Shown here: positions 24,556 through 34,117 of the stretch, one piece after another
Position numbering within the stretch: position 1 is the first letter of the stretch
How the letters are laid out: every line of letters starts with the position of its first letter
Origin: Streptomyces indicus
Lineage (GTDB): Bacteria; Actinomycetota; Actinomycetes; Streptomycetales; Streptomycetaceae
Direction: 5' to 3'
Assembly (NCBI RefSeq): GCF_900100315.1
Contig: NZ_FNFF01000011.1
Span: 62,001-126,000, forward strand
Length of the DNA stretch: 64,000 bases
Translations under genes and position numbers: made by a program
Notes under the pieces: model-generated
What the model was told of the DNA's origin: nothing
What the model saw: the letters and a program-made list of their open reading frames with translations, nothing else
Database searches by the model: none

Positions 24556-26190
24556 ATGACGGACGCCCAGGCCCCTGAGAAGAGCACCGCGAGCACCGCG
24601 AGGACCGGCACGAACCCCGTGGCACCCGCTCCTGCGGGTGCGCGGACCGCTGCCGATGTGGTGACGCCCGAGCTGGTCGCGCAGCTCACGCGCGGCGTCG
24701 TCGGCTCCGGCCGCACCGCCAACCACGCGCCGTTCACCGGCGAGAAGCTGGCCGACCTGCCCGAGTCCACGCCCGAGGACGTGGCGACGGCGTTCGAGCG
24801 GGCGCGCGCGGCGCAGGCCGTGTGGGCCAAGGAGCCCGTGCGCAAGCGGGCCGCGGTCCTGCTCCGCTTCCACGACCTGGTCCTGGAGCGGCAGGCCGAG
24901 GTGCTCGACCTGATCCAGCTGGAGACCGGCAAGGCCCGCCTGCACGCGCACGAGGAGGTGCAGGCCGTCGCCGTCGCCGCGCGGCACTACGGCCGCAAGG
25001 CCGCCTCGTATCTGCGCCCCAAGCGCCACACGGGCGCGGTGCCCACGCTCACCAAGGTCACGGAGATCCGTCACCCGCGCGGTGTGATCGGCCAGATCGC
25101 GCCCTGGAACTACCCGCTGGAGCTCTCCGTCGGCGACGCGCTGCCGGCCTTCGTCGCGGGCAACGCGGTCGTGATGAAGCCCGACACCGAGACCTGCCTG
25201 ACCGCCCTGTGGGCCCGCGACCTGCTGATCGAGGCGGGGCTTCCGGCCGAGGTGTTCCAGGTCGTGCTCGGTGACGGGCCGGTCGTCGGACCCGAGGTGG
25301 TCAAGCACGCCGACTACGTCTCGTTCACCGGCTCCACCCGCACCGGCCGCGAGGTCGCGCAGGGCGCGGCGGCCCGTCTGGTCGGCGTCTCGCTGGAGCT
25401 CGGCGGCAAGAACGCGATGCTGGTCCTGAAGGACGCGGACATCGAGAAGGCGGCCGCGGGCGCGGTGCGCGCCTGCTTCTCCTCGGCCGGCCAACTCTGC
25501 ATCTCCATCGAGCGGTTGTACGTGCACGAGTCGGTCGCCGACGAGTTCGTGCAGCGGTTCGCCGCCCGCACCAAGGCGATGCGGCTCGGCAACTCCCTCG
25601 CGTACGGGGCGGACATGGGCTCCCTGGTGGGCCCGCGCCAGCTGGAGACCGTGAGCCGCCATGTCGACGAGGCCGTGGCCAAGGGCGCGACGCTCGTGGC
25701 CGGCGGCGTCGCACGCCCGGACATCGGCCCGTACTTCTACGAGCCCACCATCCTGGACGGCGTCGAGGCGCCGATGGCGGTGTGCGAGGAGGAGACCTTC
25801 GGGCCGGTCGTCTCCCTCTACCGGTTCACGGACGAGGACGCGGTCATCGAGCAGGCCAACTCCACGGCGTACGGCCTCAATTCCTCGGTCTGGACGAAGG
25901 ACGCGCGCCGCGGCCGCGAGGTGGCCGCACGCCTGCGCACCGGCACGGTCAACATCAACGAGGGCTACGCGCCCGCGTACGGCTCCGTCCAGTCGCCCAT
26001 GGGCGGCATGAAGGACTCCGGGCTCGGGCGCCGGCACGGCTCCGAGGGCATCCTCAAGTACACCGAGGCGCAGACCGTGGCGCACCAACGGATCATGCCG
26101 ATGGCGCCGTCGTTCGGGATGAGCGACGAGAAGTACGCGGCGTTCATGAGCCGCAGCCTGCGGGCGATGAAGGCGTTGAGGCTGCGATGA
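24556..26190 (+). CDS. gabD2: NAD(P)-dependent aldehyde dehydrogenase, succinate-semialdehyde type
   Basis: 544-residue ALDH. The general-base motif is LELGGKN and the nucleophile Cys sits in FSSAGQLCIS. The cofactor segments PWNYPLELSVGDALPA and FTGSTRTGREVA are normal, as is the C-terminal EEETFGPVVSLYRF. The Gly-to-Ala/Gln variation around the nucleophile (SAGQLCISIER) is typical of GabD2, which oxidises succinate semialdehyde to succinate in the cytoplasm. The substrate is inferred from family resemblance. An N-terminal Ala/Thr-rich extension of about 35 residues is unusual. It overlaps the GMC oxidoreductase gene by 4 nt (ATGA), so the two are translationally coupled. Confidence 0.9.
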   Translation: MTDAQAPEKSTASTARTGTNPVAPAPAGARTAADVVTPELVAQLTRGVVGSGRTANHAPFTGEKLADLPESTPEDVATAFERARAAQAVWAKEPVRKRAAVLLRFHDLVLERQAEVLDLIQLETGKARLHAHEEVQAVAVAARHYGRKAASYLRPKRHTGAVPTLTKVTEIRHPRGVIGQIAPWNYPLELSVGDALPAFVAGNAVVMKPDTETCLTALWARDLLIEAGLPAEVFQVVLGDGPVVGPEVVKHADYVSFTGSTRTGREVAQGAAARLVGVSLELGGKNAMLVLKDADIEKAAAGAVRACFSSAGQLCISIERLYVHESVADEFVQRFAARTKAMRLGNSLAYGADMGSLVGPRQLETVSRHVDEAVAKGATLVAGGVARPDIGPYFYEPTILDGVEAPMAVCEEETFGPVVSLYRFTDEDAVIEQANSTAYGLNSSVWTKDARRGREVAARLRTGTVNINEGYAPAYGSVQSPMGGMKDSGLGRRHGSEGILKYTEAQTVAHQRIMPMAPSFGMSDEKYAAFMSRSLRAMKALRLR

Positions 26191-28073
26191 GCGAAGCGAA
26201 CGGTGCGCAGGGCGCTTCGGGCGAACCGAGCGGTGCGCAGGGCGCGCAGGAGGCGTACGACTACGACGTCCTGGTCATAGGCTCCGGCTTCGGCGGCTCC
26301 GTATCGGCCCTGCGCCTGACGGAGAAGGGCTACAAGGTCGGCGTCCTGGAAGCGGGCCGCCGCTTCGGCCGGGACGAACTGCCCCGCAACTCCTGGGACT
26401 TGAAGAACTACCTGTGGGCCCCGGCCCTCGGGCTCTACGGCATCCAGCGCATCCACCTGCTCGGCAACGTGATGGTGCTCGCGGGCGCCGGCGTGGGCGG
26501 CGGCTCGCTGAACTACGCCAACACGCTCTACGTGCCGCCGAAGCCGTTCTTCGAGGACCCGCAGTGGTCCTCGATCACGGACTGGCAGGAGGAGCTGAAG
26601 CCGTACTACGACCAGGCGCAGCGCATGCTCGGCGTCCGCCTGAACCCGACGATGACGCCCTCGGACGTCCATCTGAAGGCGACGGCCGAGGCGATGGGCG
26701 TCGGCGACACCTTCCACATGGCGCCGGTCGGGGTCTTCTTCGGCGACGGCGAGGACGCGGACGGAACGTCAAAAGCCGCCCCTGGTACGGAAGTTCAGGA
26801 CCCCTACTTCGGCGGCGTCGGGCCGGCCCGCAAGGCCTGCACCGAGTGCGGCGAGTGCATGACGGGCTGCCGGCACGGCGCGAAGAACACGCTCAACGAG
26901 AACTACCTGTACCTCGCCGAGCAGGCGGGCGCGGTCATCCACCCGATGACCTCCGTCGTCTCGCTCACGGAGGACGCGCGGGGCGGGTACGCGGTCGCCA
27001 CGCTGCCCACCGACAAGAAGCGCAAGGGCGCGGGGCGGGTGTTCCGGGCGCCGCGCGTGGTGGTGGCGGCCGGTACGTACGGCACGCAGACGCTGCTGCA
27101 CCGCATGAAGGACACGGGCCTGCTCCCACACCTCTCACCGCGGCTCGGCGACCTGACGCGCACCAACTCCGAGGCCCTGGTGGGCGCGCAGACGGACAAC
27201 CGCCGCTATCGCAAGCGGCACGGCGCGAAGAAGGTGGACTTCACGCAGGGCGTGGCGATCACGTCCTCGATCCACCCGGACGCCAACACCCATATCGAGC
27301 CGGTGCGTTACGGCAAGGGCTCGAACTCGATGGGCGGCCTGACGATCCTCCAGGTCCCGTACTCCTCGCGGCGCGTCCTCGCCTGGCTGGGCAACACCGC
27401 ACGCCATCCCGTACAGACCCTCCGCTCCCTCTCCAACCGCCGCTGGTCCGAACGCACCATCATCGGCCTGGTCATGCAGTCCCTGGACAACTCCCTGACC
27501 ACGTACCGCAAGCCGGGCGGCATCGGGAAGGGCCTGCTGACCGCGCGCCAGGGGCACGGCGCCCCCAACCCGCAGCAGATCGAGGCGGCCACGCGCGCGG
27601 CCTCGCTGCTCGCCGAGGAGATCAACGGCTTCGCGGGCTCCAACATCGGCGAGCTGATGGGCACGCCGCTCACCGCGCACTTCCTGGGCGGCTGCCCGAT
27701 CGGCGCGTCCGCGGACACGGGCGTGATCGACCCGTACCACCGGCTCTACGGCCACCCCGGCATCTCGGTCGTGGACGGCTCGGCGGTCTCCGCGAACCTC
27801 GGCGTGAACCCGTCCCTGACGATCACGGCCCAGGCGGAGCGGGCGATGTCTCTGTGGCCCAACAAGGGCGAGCCGGACACGCGCCCGGAGCAGGGCGCCG
27901 CGTACGAACGCCTGGCCCCGGTGCAGCCGGTCTCCCCGGCAGTCCCGCCGTCGGCCTTCGGCGCGCTGCGACTGCCGTTCCTGGGGATGCCGAAGGTGCG
28001 CCCTGCTGCCGCGGCCCCGGCCCCGGCGACGACCTCGGATCCGGCTCCGGCGACGGCTCCGGATCCCGCGTAG
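26187..28073 (+). CDS. GMC-family oxidoreductase (cholesterol-oxidase-like) with a ferredoxin-type Cys motif
   Basis: 628 residues. The FAD-binding N-terminus is YDVLVIGSGFGGSVSALRL, and the GMC signatures GAGVGGGSLNYANTLY and the C-terminal VVDGSAVSANLGVNPSLTITAQAERA are intact. In the middle, Cys218, Cys221, Cys224 and Cys228 form a C-x2-C-x2-C-x3-C motif (CTECGECMTGC), the spacing that ligates a [4Fe-4S] cluster in ferredoxins. Relatives are often annotated cholesterol oxidase on fold alone. With a cluster, a dehydrogenase that passes electrons to a carrier is at least as likely. A Pro/Ala-rich tail ends the protein. It is coupled to gabD2 by an ATGA overlap, so it may produce the aldehyde that gabD2 oxidises. 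Confidence 0.88.
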   Translation: MSEANGAQGASGEPSGAQGAQEAYDYDVLVIGSGFGGSVSALRLTEKGYKVGVLEAGRRFGRDELPRNSWDLKNYLWAPALGLYGIQRIHLLGNVMVLAGAGVGGGSLNYANTLYVPPKPFFEDPQWSSITDWQEELKPYYDQAQRMLGVRLNPTMTPSDVHLKATAEAMGVGDTFHMAPVGVFFGDGEDADGTSKAAPGTEVQDPYFGGVGPARKACTECGECMTGCRHGAKNTLNENYLYLAEQAGAVIHPMTSVVSLTEDARGGYAVATLPTDKKRKGAGRVFRAPRVVVAAGTYGTQTLLHRMKDTGLLPHLSPRLGDLTRTNSEALVGAQTDNRRYRKRHGAKKVDFTQGVAITSSIHPDANTHIEPVRYGKGSNSMGGLTILQVPYSSRRVLAWLGNTARHPVQTLRSLSNRRWSERTIIGLVMQSLDNSLTTYRKPGGIGKGLLTARQGHGAPNPQQIEAATRAASLLAEEINGFAGSNIGELMGTPLTAHFLGGCPIGASADTGVIDPYHRLYGHPGISVVDGSAVSANLGVNPSLTITAQAERAMSLWPNKGEPDTRPEQGAAYERLAPVQPVSPAVPPSAFGALRLPFLGMPKVRPAAAAPAPATTSDPAPATAPDPA

Positions 28074-28098
28074 CCCGTACGCGACGCCCCGCACAGCA

Positions 28099-28136
28099 TT
28101 GAGGACCTGCGCCCCCCTCCGAGCGCAGGTCCTCAA
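28099..28136. terminator. bidirectional terminator after the GMC gene
   Basis: Perfect 14-bp stem (28099-28112 with 28123-28136) and 10-nt loop, between the convergent GMC oxidoreductase and sortase-substrate genes. Confidence 0.85.
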
Positions 28137-28192
28137 CGGTCTGTGGTGCTACGGGACTTCGCACGAGCCCCGGTGGTGCGTCGAGCCCTGGA

Positions 28193-29242
28193 TCAGGCCT
28201 CGACGCTCCGGCGACGCTTCACGGCGAACACGACACCGGCACCGGCGACGACGGTGATGCCGCCGATCAGGCCGATGACGGGGAGCTGGGAGCTGGAGCC
28301 GGTTTCGGCGAGGTTGCCGGTGACACCCTGGACCTCGGTCACCTTGTCTGCCTTGATCGGCGTGGTGCCGCCGGTCTGCGGCTTGGCGTCGTCCGGCTTC
28401 TCCGGAAGCTCGGAGCCCTCCTCGAGGATGTCGAAGAAGTAGACGTACTCGTTCGCGTCCGAGGAGATCCAGCAGCCGCCGTCCTCGGTGGAGTACTCGC
28501 CGGCACCGATGGTCACGCCGAGCGACTCGGGGACCTTGCCGTCCACCTTGAGTCGCATCTCGAAGGTGCGCTTCTCGCCGGCCTTCAGGTCGACCTGGGT
28601 GAAGTACCCGCCGGCGCCGACGATGTCGGTGACGACCGTCCAGGCGCCGGAGGCGTCCTTCACCTCAAGGGTGAAGCCATCGAAGATCGCGTCTTCGTCG
28701 CCCAGTGCGAACACGGCGACGAACGGTGCGACACCCTTGATGTCGGTCTTGCCGGAGTTGGCCATCTGGAGCTGGAAGTCGGTCCAGCCGCTGCCCGCGA
28801 CGACCGTGTCGGGCAGGTTGGTGAGCGAGGTGGTCAGGGCGTCGCTGACGCCGATGATCTCCTCGTCGTTCTCGTCGACGGGGCACTCCCAGGGACGCTC
28901 ACCGGGGCCGGGCTCCGAGCCCTCCTCCGCGTCCTCGTCCGTGCCCTCTTCGGTGTCCTCCGCCGTCTTGTCGTCGGCGCTCTCGGACGGAGAAGACTGG
29001 ACCGGCGTCGGCTCCGCGCCGCCCGGCTGCGAGGTCTCCGACTCCGACGCGCTCGGCGTCTCGGCCGGGCCCGGCTCGGTGGTGCCCGGCGTCGCGGCCG
29101 GTTCCGTCGTCTCCGCGGCCGTCTCGCTCGGAGTGGCGGTCGGAGCCCCGTCCGTGGCGAACGCGGAGGGCGCGGCCAGGAACGCGGCAGGGGCTATGAC
29201 GGCCGTGACGGCCGCGGCTGCCAGGGAGCGGCGAAGCTTCAT
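28193..29242 (-). CDS. LAETG-anchored cell-surface protein (sortase substrate)
   Basis: 349 residues. A Sec signal peptide (MKLRRSLAAAAVTAVIAPAAFLAAPSAFA) is followed by about 95 residues of Thr/Pro/Glu/Ser low complexity, then a beta-rich globular domain with two cysteines (residues about 130-290). The C-terminus has LAETG, a hydrophobic segment and KRRRSVEA, the complete sorting signal for a class E sortase, which recognises LAxTG in Streptomyces. The protein should be covalently linked to peptidoglycan. Its domain may bind a partner or act structurally; no enzymatic motif is seen. The ATG at 29242 has GAGG 8 nt upstream, and no sortase gene is in the window. Confidence 0.9.
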   Translation of the reverse strand: MKLRRSLAAAAVTAVIAPAAFLAAPSAFATDGAPTATPSETAAETTEPAATPGTTEPGPAETPSASESETSQPGGAEPTPVQSSPSESADDKTAEDTEEGTDEDAEEGSEPGPGERPWECPVDENDEEIIGVSDALTTSLTNLPDTVVAGSGWTDFQLQMANSGKTDIKGVAPFVAVFALGDEDAIFDGFTLEVKDASGAWTVVTDIVGAGGYFTQVDLKAGEKRTFEMRLKVDGKVPESLGVTIGAGEYSTEDGGCWISSDANEYVYFFDILEEGSELPEKPDDAKPQTGGTTPIKADKVTEVQGVTGNLAETGSSSQLPVIGLIGGITVVAGAGVVFAVKRRRSVEA

Positions 29243-29578
29243 CGAAGAACCTCGGTCGGTGTCCGGCGTAGCGCACACGAGGCGCGGTACGTAGGGCGGA
29301 CGGCCGCTCGCATCCCACGACGCAAGTAGCCGTTGTTACGCATGATTGACCTGCGGTTCCTGTGAATGGTTGTGCCGAACTCACAGGATTCTTATGTGGG
29401 CTGGATCACAAGAGATCTTGATCGTCGCAGCTCGCTCCGGCCCGGGACCGCCTTCAAACCCCGTCCGAACCCGGATCGTTGTCCGAACGCGCTTGCGGCG
29501 GTGCCTGTGCAAAGGCTTTGATGGCGCGCCAGTTCGCATCCATCGCGGCTGTTCGCACACAAACAGGTGGGGATCCAA
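29243..29578. other. divergent intergenic region, LAETG protein / lipoprotein
   Basis: 336 bp without a supported gene between two divergent envelope-protein genes. It contains an inverted repeat CCTGTGA (29359-29365) N15 TCACAGG (29381-29387) near the middle, which could be an operator serving either side. I could not assign a confident -10/-35 pair. Confidence 0.5.
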
Positions 29579-30298
29579 GTGAAGAAGTCCAAGCTGTCCC
29601 AGGTCGTCGTCGCGGCCGCCGCTGTCGCCGCGCTCGGCCTGACCGCCGCGTGCAGCGGTGACAGCGGCAGCGACGGCGGGGACAAGTCCGGCAAGGGCAA
29701 GTCCAGCGCCGGCCAGGAGGGCGGGGGCGCGGACAAGGCGGCGCCGGCGCTCACCGAGGCTCAGCTCAAGAAGGCGATCCTCGGGAACGACGAGGTCAAG
29801 GGCTACAAGCTCGAGGACGTCCCGGACGCGGAGATCCCAAAGGAGTCGGAGAAGGTGCCCGGCGAGTGCCAGGTGCTGTCCGACGTGCTGACCACGACCA
29901 CGCAGCCGGCGCCCAAGGCGCGGGCCATCAAGGCCGGGATGGCCGGGCAGATGGAGTCGATGGCGTCCATCGCGCTCGCGGCCCACGAGCAGGCCGACGC
30001 GGAGAAGCTGGTCGCCGACGTGCGTGAGGCCGTCGACGCGTGCAAGGGCTTCAAGGACTCCGACGGCGCCCAGAGCACGGTGCAGGGTCAGCCCGACCCG
30101 AAGCTCGGTGACGAGTCCGTGGCCTATGTCCTCGTCTCCGGTGAGGGCGACGAGCAGTCGAAGATCGCGTTCAACGTCGTGCGCTCCGGCTCCACGCTCG
30201 CCACGTTCTACTCCATGAACATCTCGGCCGAGGGCGACTCGAAGGTCCCCGCCGAACTGGTGGACGCCCAGATCAAGAAGCTCGAGTCGGTCAAGTAA
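29579..30298 (+). CDS. secreted lipoprotein of unknown function
   Basis: 239 residues with a lipoprotein signal peptide: KKSKLSQ, a hydrophobic core, then the lipobox LTAAC with the modified Cys near residue 23. A Gly/Ser/Asp/Lys-rich linker follows, then a soluble domain of about 180 residues (ALTEAQLKKAILGNDEVKGYKLEDV to the end) with two further cysteines (GECQVL and DACKGF) that could form a disulfide. This layout is common among small Streptomyces lipoproteins with an LppX/sensor-like fold, but I cannot name the family. The GTG at 29579 with GGTGGGGA upstream is preferred over the in-frame GTG at 29567. A strong terminator follows at 30354. Confidence 0.88.
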   Translation: MKKSKLSQVVVAAAAVAALGLTAACSGDSGSDGGDKSGKGKSSAGQEGGGADKAAPALTEAQLKKAILGNDEVKGYKLEDVPDAEIPKESEKVPGECQVLSDVLTTTTQPAPKARAIKAGMAGQMESMASIALAAHEQADAEKLVADVREAVDACKGFKDSDGAQSTVQGQPDPKLGDESVAYVLVSGEGDEQSKIAFNVVRSGSTLATFYSMNISAEGDSKVPAELVDAQIKKLESVK

Positions 30299-30353
30299 CA
30301 GGCGGTTCGGCCGCCTTGGGCGCGGGCCGACAGGCTCGGCGCCCCTCGGCGCA

Positions 30354-30396
30354 GCGAAGGGCCCCCGCGGATCCGGTGTCCGCGGGGGCCCTTCGC
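30354..30396 (+). terminator. terminator after the lipoprotein gene
   Basis: Perfect 18-bp stem (30354-30371 with 30379-30396) with a 7-nt loop, 55 bp after the stop codon. Confidence 0.88.
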
Positions 30397-30984
30397 TGTG
30401 CGGCGCCGACGTCAGGGCAGCGTCGGTGCCGGGAGCGGCGCCGGGGGGAGGGCGCCGCTGGTGTGCGGGCCGGTGCGCGACCCGGCGCGCGTGGGGCGCG
30501 CGCGTGGTGTGGACCTCTGGCAATGGGCTTGTCCGGTACGGCAGTTGGCGCTGCGTACCTCCAGGCATCGTGCGCGATGGCCGGGCGGCTGCGCAACCGT
30601 TTCGCCATGGGGGCGGGCAACCGTTTCGTCGCGTCGGGGGCCGGGACGCGTCGGGAACGGGCAGGGGTGGGGGGAGCGGCGGTGCAGGGGGCGGGGAGGG
30701 AACCGTCGGCCGGCTCCGGGCGTCCCCGGAGCCGGCCGATCTTCACTGTGACCGGGCTGCTGTCCCCTGCCGACCGGTCACGTACTGGAGCGAGGTCCCA
30801 CGACGCAGGACGCGTAAGCAGTCCCTGCGTCTCATCGCTCCAGCGGAGCCACGCGTGGTTCTGACGGGCCCGCCCCTGGCTGGCACGGACACCGGGACCA
30901 ACGAAGCGCGGTGGCAGGCGGTCACGGTGCCGTACGGGTGAGAAGTGCACCGAACGCAGATACGGCACCTCGCCCTGCGGCAGC
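30397..30984. other. 588-bp stretch with no supported gene
   Basis: Open frames exist on both strands, but their Gly/Arg-rich translations show no domain, no ribosome site and no usual third-position GC pattern. I see no RNA gene. It separates the lipoprotein terminator from the repeats at the 3' end of the chorismate mutase gene. Confidence 0.6.
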
Positions 30985-31076
30985 GGCAGTCCCTCCGGCC
31001 TCCGGCAGTCCCTCCAGCCTTGGCAGTCCCTTCGGCCTTCGCAGCCCCGCCGACCTTCGGCAGCCCCTTCAGATCC
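30985..31076. repeat. five imperfect 18/19-bp tandem repeats at the chorismate mutase 3' end
   Basis: Units begin at 30985, 31004, 31022, 31041 and 31059, alternating 19 and 18 bp, each close to GGCAGTCCCTTCGGCCTT. The last unit overlaps the stop codon of the minus-strand gene at 31069, so the array grew from or into the gene end. Confidence 0.65.
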
Positions 31077-31392
31077 TGCCCCGGCACAGCTCCAGCATCG
31101 TCATCGCGAGGGACGTGCCCGGCTTGCCCAGCGCGTCCCTGTAGTGGGCGAGCACCTCCATCTCGCGGGAGAGGTTCACGCGGCGGCCGCCCGAGGCGAT
31201 CCGGGACTCCTGGATCACGGCCGAGACGGCCATGCGTTCCTGGATCAGGCCGATGATGCGGTCGTCGAGCGCGTCGATGCGTTCGCGGGCGCCGGTGATC
31301 AGCTCGGCGGCGTCCGCGTTCCGTGCGCCGGTCTTCTCCGTGGCGGTGGCGGAGGCAGCGGAAGCGGTCGCGGAAGCGGTGGTGGTGCTCAT
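31069..31392 (-). CDS. chorismate mutase, AroQ type
   Basis: 107 residues. An Ala/Thr/Ser-rich N-terminal extension of about 20 residues precedes an all-helical AroQ domain: ELITGARERIDALDDRIIGLIQERMAVSAVIQESRIASGGRRVNLSREMEVLAHY. The conserved Arg and Lys/Arg positions of helices 1 and 2 are present. It converts chorismate to prephenate, the entry step to phenylalanine and tyrosine, in the cytoplasm. GAGGAG lies 7 nt before the ATG. The 190-bp leader holds a 25-codon leader peptide with Phe, Phe and Tyr codons and then a strong hairpin, which suggests transcription attenuation by aromatic amino acid supply. Confidence 0.9.
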   Translation of the reverse strand: MSTTTASATASAASATATEKTGARNADAAELITGARERIDALDDRIIGLIQERMAVSAVIQESRIASGGRRVNLSREMEVLAHYRDALGKPGTSLAMTMLELCRGRI

Positions 31393-31455
31393 GGGTGGGG
31401 CTCCTCGTCGAGGTCGGGGTGCCCGGTGACGGTCACGGCCCCTGGAAACGACGAA

Positions 31456-31484
31456 GCGCCCGGGGCCTTGTCGGCCCGGGGCGC
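31456..31484 (-). terminator. attenuator hairpin in the chorismate mutase leader
   Basis: GCGCCCGGGGCC (31456-31467), 5-nt loop, GGCCCGGGGCGC (31473-31484): a 12-bp stem with one central mismatch. It lies between the leader-peptide stop and the chorismate mutase start, where an attenuator terminator belongs. The following RNA has only a short U-rich stretch. Confidence 0.6.
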
Positions 31485-31507
31485 CTGGTAAGTCGCTTGT
31501 CAGGTGA

Positions 31508-31585
31508 TCAAGCAGCACGACCATGGCAGCCGGTGGGCCGGATGCCATAGGTAAACGCGAAGCTCGCGAGGGTGTGCTTGGTCAC
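31508..31585 (-). CDS. putative leader peptide, leaderless, with Phe/Tyr codons
   Basis: GTG-started frame of 25 codons reading VTKHTLASFAFTYGIRPTGC and then HGRAA. The cluster F-A-F-T-Y near codons 9-13 contains the end products of the pathway that chorismate mutase feeds. A TTGACG (31617-31622) and CATACT (31592-31597) pair with a 19-bp spacer places the transcription start at or within a base of the GTG, so the message would be leaderless; no ribosome site is present. A hairpin follows at 31456-31484, then the structural gene. The design matches amino acid attenuators known for trp genes. Regulation by Phe/Tyr is inferred. Confidence 0.55.
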   Translation of the reverse strand: MTKHTLASFAFTYGIRPTGCHGRAA

Positions 31586-31591
31586 GGGGAC

Positions 31592-31622
31592 AGTATGGCC
31601 CCACGCCCGTCGGGCCCGTCAA
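31592..31622 (-). promoter_or_regulatory. promoter of the leader peptide / chorismate mutase unit
   Basis: On the minus strand, TTGACG (31617-31622) and CATACT (31592-31597) are separated by 19 bp (18 bp if the -10 is read one base earlier). Six bases separate the -10 from the leader-peptide GTG. This is a strong vegetative-type match. Confidence 0.6.
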
Positions 31623-31701
31623 TCCGCCCCCGGCCCCGGCCCGCATGGTGAGCGTCACACGGTTCGGATGCTGAGACGAAAAGTCACCCCCGTACCCCCG
31701 T

Positions 31702-31707
31702 TAGAAT
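31702..31707 (+). promoter_or_regulatory. candidate -10 element for guaA
   Basis: TAGAAT at 31702-31707, 112 bp before the guaA GTG. No good -35 is seen at the usual distance, so this is tentative. Confidence 0.35.
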
Positions 31708-31752
31708 CGACAAAAGAGCCCGGAGCCCTTCGGCTCATGAGCCGGCTCACCA

Positions 31753-31795
31753 GCCCCATGGGTTCCTCGCCTCGGCCCCATGGGTCCTCGCCCAC
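31753..31795. repeat. 22-bp direct repeat in the guaA leader
   Basis: GCCCCATGGGTTCCTCGCCT (31753 onward) is repeated from 31775 with one base missing. The copies sit directly before the guaA ribosome site. Confidence 0.55.
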
Positions 31796-31818
31796 TCCCG
31801 CCGGAAGGCCGACACACA

Positions 31819-33393
<1,575 letters not shown>

Positions 33394-33406
33394 CCTCCCC
33401 GTAGCG

Positions 33407-33452
33407 ACGCGGCGAGCCGCCACCCCGGCCGAAGGGTGGCGGCTCGCCGCGT
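33407..33452. terminator. bidirectional terminator after guaA
   Basis: Perfect 19-bp stem (33407-33425 with 33434-33452), 8-nt loop, between the convergent guaA and PNPOx-like genes. Confidence 0.9.
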
Positions 33453-33472
33453 TTCCGGCTCCGACGTGCTTC

Positions 33473-33949
33473 TCAGGTGCGGCTGGTCCGCCGCACCCCG
33501 GCGCCCGGCCGCCACACCTCGATCACCAGCCGGTCGTCCTCGATGGAGGTCCGTACGACCTCGGTGAGCTCCACCCGGAACAGGTGGAAGGCGTCCGGGT
33601 CCGGCGGCTGCACCTCCCCGACGTACAGCGCACGCTCCGCCGGGTCGGTCACCTCGACCGCGCGCCCGGAGATCCGGGTGTCCCCGTCCTCCATCTCCGC
33701 GCCCGCGCCCGGATTCGCCATGACGCTGCACCGCGGATCGCGCTGGAGATCCCGCGCCTTCATCGACCCCGGCATCATGCCGAGCCAGAACTCGCCGTTC
33801 AGGAACCGCACTTCGAGACCGGTCAGGCGCGGCGACCCGTCCTTGCGGAGCGTGGCGAGGACGTGGTGGGTGTGCAGGCCGAAGCGGTCCTCGACCTTCT
33901 TCGCGAAGGCGGGTTCCGCGGCGCCGAAGGATGCCCAGTTCTCAGTCAT
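33473..33949 (-). CDS. pyridoxamine-phosphate-oxidase-family protein (split-barrel flavin/F420 binder)
   Basis: 158 residues. The split-barrel fold is suggested by VEDRFGLHTHHVLATLRKDGSPRLTGLEVRFLNGEFWLGMMPGSMKARDLQRDPRCSVMANPG, the typical order of strands and the DL-x-R-DPR motif. Such proteins bind FMN, F420 or haem and reduce or bind small molecules; true PNPOx residues for pyridoxal phosphate synthesis are not recognisable. The start is the ATG at 33949. It stands alone, convergent with guaA and divergent from the aldolase-family gene. Confidence 0.85.
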   Translation of the reverse strand: MTENWASFGAAEPAFAKKVEDRFGLHTHHVLATLRKDGSPRLTGLEVRFLNGEFWLGMMPGSMKARDLQRDPRCSVMANPGAGAEMEDGDTRISGRAVEVTDPAERALYVGEVQPPDPDAFHLFRVELTEVVRTSIEDDRLVIEVWRPGAGVRRTSRT

Positions 33950-34117
33950 ACGGTGAGTGTGCCGTGCAATCCGGACACCTTCTGTCGGCATTCCTGTGCG
34001 AGCCGCGACGGGTTTGCCGGGTTCCGTCGATCTCCGCGCTGATCGCTCTGTTCTCCTGCGGTCACCGACGGTACTTTCCGGCCCGTACGACTTGGTCCGC
34101 AGGGAACTGGAGGGAAC

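Noticed and set aside
30397..30984. Long open frames on both strands in the gap after the lipoprotein
   Set aside because: Arg/Gly-rich translations, no ribosome site, no domain, and no codon-position bias; high GC alone creates such frames.
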